Assembly: GCA_902806065.1 (NCBI GenBank)
Contig: CADCVE010000030.1
Span: 1-43,891, forward strand
Source: an uncultured Rubrobacteraceae bacterium
GTDB lineage: Bacteria; Actinomycetota; Rubrobacteria; Rubrobacterales; Rubrobacteraceae
Direction of reading: 5' to 3'
DNA: 43,891 nucleotides
A program made the position numbers and the translations under genes. The notes beneath the pieces are model-generated. The model ran no database searches. It was not told the DNA's origin and was given only the letters and a program-made list of their open reading frames with translations. Within the stretch, counting starts at the first letter, position 1. Each line of letters opens with the position of its first letter. Below, piece by piece: positions 42,436 to 43,891 of the stretch.

Positions 42436-42606
42436 CTAAGAGTTGGTGTACTCAACTACCGCCGTCTGTTCAGCCACGGCACGAAGGAAGGTCATCCCGT
42501 CCTCGCTAGACTTTTCTTCCGACAGATAGTAGCCGTACCTGACCTCCGGGCCATGTCCCTGGAGACCGGCGGCTCGACAATCAATATGTCTCACGATGCT
42601 TCGCAT
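42436..42606 (-). CDS. Possible small protein, 56 residues
   Basis: ATG at 42606 opens a frame with M-R-S-I-V-R-H-I-D-C, GHGPEVRYGYYLSEEKSSED and GMTFLRAVAEQTAVVEYTNS to TAG. The composition looks like coding sequence. There is no ribosome binding site, and the start lies in a small inverted repeat CTTCG-cata-CGAAG (42599-42612). It could be a gene or a remnant left by the mobile elements. The rest of 42286-42726 shows no gene. Confidence 0.3.
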   Translation of the reverse strand: MRSIVRHIDCRAAGLQGHGPEVRYGYYLSEEKSSEDGMTFLRAVAEQTAVVEYTNS

Positions 42607-42726
42607 ACGAAGTGACGGATGGGGGCGTAGGTTTGGTTGTCGAGGACTACCTGGCTAGCATCGCGGTTGAGCAGCGGCTGCCATCTCAAAGCGTCGACGG
42701 ACGGTAGCGGCCCGAACGACGAGAAG

Positions 42727-43662
42727 CTAGGCGAGCCGCGCCAGCTTCACCTGAGGGAGCAACGCGTCTACGTCGGCGGGGCGGATCACGCCCGAGATAG
42801 ACGTGAGTGTGTTGGCGGCGGCGCAGGCGGTGGCATAGACGGCGGCGTCGGGGACGGACGAGCCCCGTTGGAAGGCTAGTAGGAGACCAGCTGCCATGAC
42901 GTCTCCGGAGCCGATAGGGTTGACTGCCTCCACCCGCGGTGGCTCAACACTCCACAGCCCGCCGGAGTCGACACCGAGCAAGGACCCGGAAGCCCCTGTT
43001 GAGACGAACGCCCACCGGGCTCCCGCATCGGTGAGCCCGGCGACGGCGTCGCGGACGTCGGGCTCGCCATTGGGCAGATTCAAGGTGTCCGCGACTTCTT
43101 CCAGGTTCGGCTTAACCAGGAAGGGTCTTTCTTCAAGAGCGGCGCGCAACGGCGCTTTCTGGGCGTCTATGAGTACTGGCACACTGGCTTCGCGCGCGGC
43201 CTTTGTGAGCCGGGCGTAGAAGTCGTCGGGAACGCCGGGTGGGAAGGAGCCGATGAGGCAGAGAGCCTGGGCTTCTTTGAGATCTTCGGTCACGATCTCT
43301 TCGAGGGCGGCCACGTCCCTCTCGGAGACGGGGAGTGCCTCTTCTACCAGCTCCGTCACGGGACCATCGTTGGGGATCAAGGTCGCGCAAGTGCGCGTCG
43401 GAGCGTCGTCCTCCGTCCAGACGACCTCGTGCGGCACGCCCCGCGCGTCGAGCTCTCGCGCTACGAAGCGGCCCGGATCCCCACCCAAAAAGGTCGCGAG
43501 CAACGCCCGGCCTCCGAGCACCGTGACCGCGCTGGCGGCGTTGACCACTTTGCCCGAAGCAGTGACGCGCACTTCGTACGCCCGGTTCACGGCGCCGGGT
43601 TCGAGGCTCTCGAAGCGCAGCGTACGTTGCATCGCGGGCGTCCCGCCGACAAACAGGATCAC
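42727..43662 (-). CDS. PfkB-family sugar kinase, 1-phosphofructokinase type
   Basis: A 311-residue kinase of the ribokinase superfamily. The GTG at 43662 follows GAAGGGAGA. The substrate-binding N-terminal half has G-K-V-V-N-A-A-S-A-V-T-V-L-G-G and TCATLIPNDG, as in 1-phosphofructokinase and tagatose-6-phosphate kinase (LacC). LIGSFPPGVPDDFY and VKPNLEEVADTL are typical, and the C-terminal signature is NPIGSGDVMAAGLL with the catalytic Asp. It lies 58 bases after an FGGY kinase, which suggests a sugar pathway with two kinases. Substrate not determined. Confidence 0.9.
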   Translation of the reverse strand: MILFVGGTPAMQRTLRFESLEPGAVNRAYEVRVTASGKVVNAASAVTVLGGRALLATFLGGDPGRFVARELDARGVPHEVVWTEDDAPTRTCATLIPNDGPVTELVEEALPVSERDVAALEEIVTEDLKEAQALCLIGSFPPGVPDDFYARLTKAAREASVPVLIDAQKAPLRAALEERPFLVKPNLEEVADTLNLPNGEPDVRDAVAGLTDAGARWAFVSTGASGSLLGVDSGGLWSVEPPRVEAVNPIGSGDVMAAGLLLAFQRGSSVPDAAVYATACAAANTLTSISGVIRPADVDALLPQVKLARLA

Positions 43663-43720
43663 GACAGGTCTCCCTTCAATCTCTTGGCTGATTGCTGACG
43701 GCTCATCCCGGAGGGAGAAC

Positions 43721-43891
43721 TCATCCCAGGCGCGGCCAGACGGGACCCAGGGCATCCACGAGGCCCAAGTAGGTCTCGTAGGCCCCGACGTACCGTTCGC
43801 TGTTCCTCGTGTCGGGCTCGTGGATGCGGAACTTGCGGACCACGTTAGCGGTGGCGTCATTCAACGAGGCGTAGACGCCGATCCCGACTCC
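43721..43891 (-). CDS. FGGY-family carbohydrate kinase, C-terminus only (runs off the window)
   Basis: The last 56 codons of a gene that continues beyond the window end. They read G-V-G-I-G-V-Y-A-S-L-N-D-A, then VVRKFRIHEPDTRNSERYVGAYETYLGLVD and a final P-R-L-G. This is the usual C-terminal part of xylulokinase/gluconokinase-like FGGY kinases (A-G-V-G-x-G-x-Y-x-S-L-x-E-A, V-x-P-x-x-x-x-x-x-x-Y-x-x-x-Y-x-x-Y). The sugar cannot be told from this part. It is upstream of a PfkB kinase on the same strand. Confidence 0.75.
   Translation of the reverse strand, partial: GVGIGVYASLNDATANVVRKFRIHEPDTRNSERYVGAYETYLGLVDALGPVWPRLG

Noticed and set aside
1-43891. CRISPR arrays, rRNA, tRNA (including selC) and replication origins
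   Set aside because: No regularly spaced direct repeats, no conserved RNA gene sequences, and no DnaA-box cluster or origin genes were seen on either strand.

Overview
The window is 43.9 kb of GC-rich chromosomal DNA with many GTG and TTG starts, actinobacterial-style -10 boxes placed directly before start codons, and a gene content (LipA/LipB, lipoamide dehydrogenase, MutM, MoaD/MoaE, glutamine-dependent NadE, an acyl-CoA synthetase fused to an acetyltransferase, many NUDIX and VOC proteins) that fits a free-living Actinomycetota bacterium. By inference it is close to Rubrobacter-like lineages; no rRNA or tRNA is present to prove this.

Layout. 1-4.4 kb: a VOC protein, an interrupted IS5-type element sitting exactly at the stop codon of a secreted-protein gene, a truncated copy of a nucleoside hydrolase gene, a Pro/Glu/Gln-repeat lipoprotein, and the intact nucleoside hydrolase. 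4.5-10.7 kb: acyl-CoA synthetase/GNAT fusion, a 45-residue small protein, an orphan NarL-class histidine kinase and two small membrane proteins. 11-17.3 kb: an ABC system whose ATPase carries a RodZ-like HTH domain and whose partner is a very large FtsX-type permease, a dead roadblock/LC7 gene, an MbfA/VIT1-like iron transporter with palindromes in its promoter, and a short calcium-binding-repeat protein. 17.7-24.6 kb: VOC protein, lipB-lipA, a possible thiol hydrolase, lpd, and mutM with a haem-oxygenase-like diiron protein. 24.8-39.8 kb: lipid kinase-moaD-moaE, NUDIX-CPBP protease, NUDIX-pseudo-receiver, ABC exporter, D-2-hydroxyacid dehydrogenase, NUDIX, nadE, a DCC-family protein, GNAT and alpha/beta hydrolase. 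40.1-42.6 kb is a scrapyard of broken mobile elements (serine recombinase, excisionase-like, IS630) around a zinc-ribbon protein. 42.7 kb to the end: a PfkB sugar kinase behind the C-terminus of an FGGY sugar kinase.

The most striking observation is at 36433-36828 (minus strand). A DCC-family (DUF393) thiol-disulfide oxidoreductase reads without any frameshift through two in-frame TGA codons that fall exactly on the two cysteines of the family's D-G-x-C-G-F-C redox motif. A hairpin with a 5' GU in its apical loop starts right after the second TGA, in the position expected of a bacterial SECIS element. This predicts a selenoprotein with a Sec-Gly-Phe-Sec active site. No selenocysteine machinery lies in the window, so the test is whether selA, selB, selC and selD exist elsewhere in the genome.

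A second theme is translation. At least eight genes without a Shine-Dalgarno sequence have a TANNNT -10 box ending 5-8 bases before the start codon, which predicts leaderless transcripts, while their neighbours use good Shine-Dalgarno sites.
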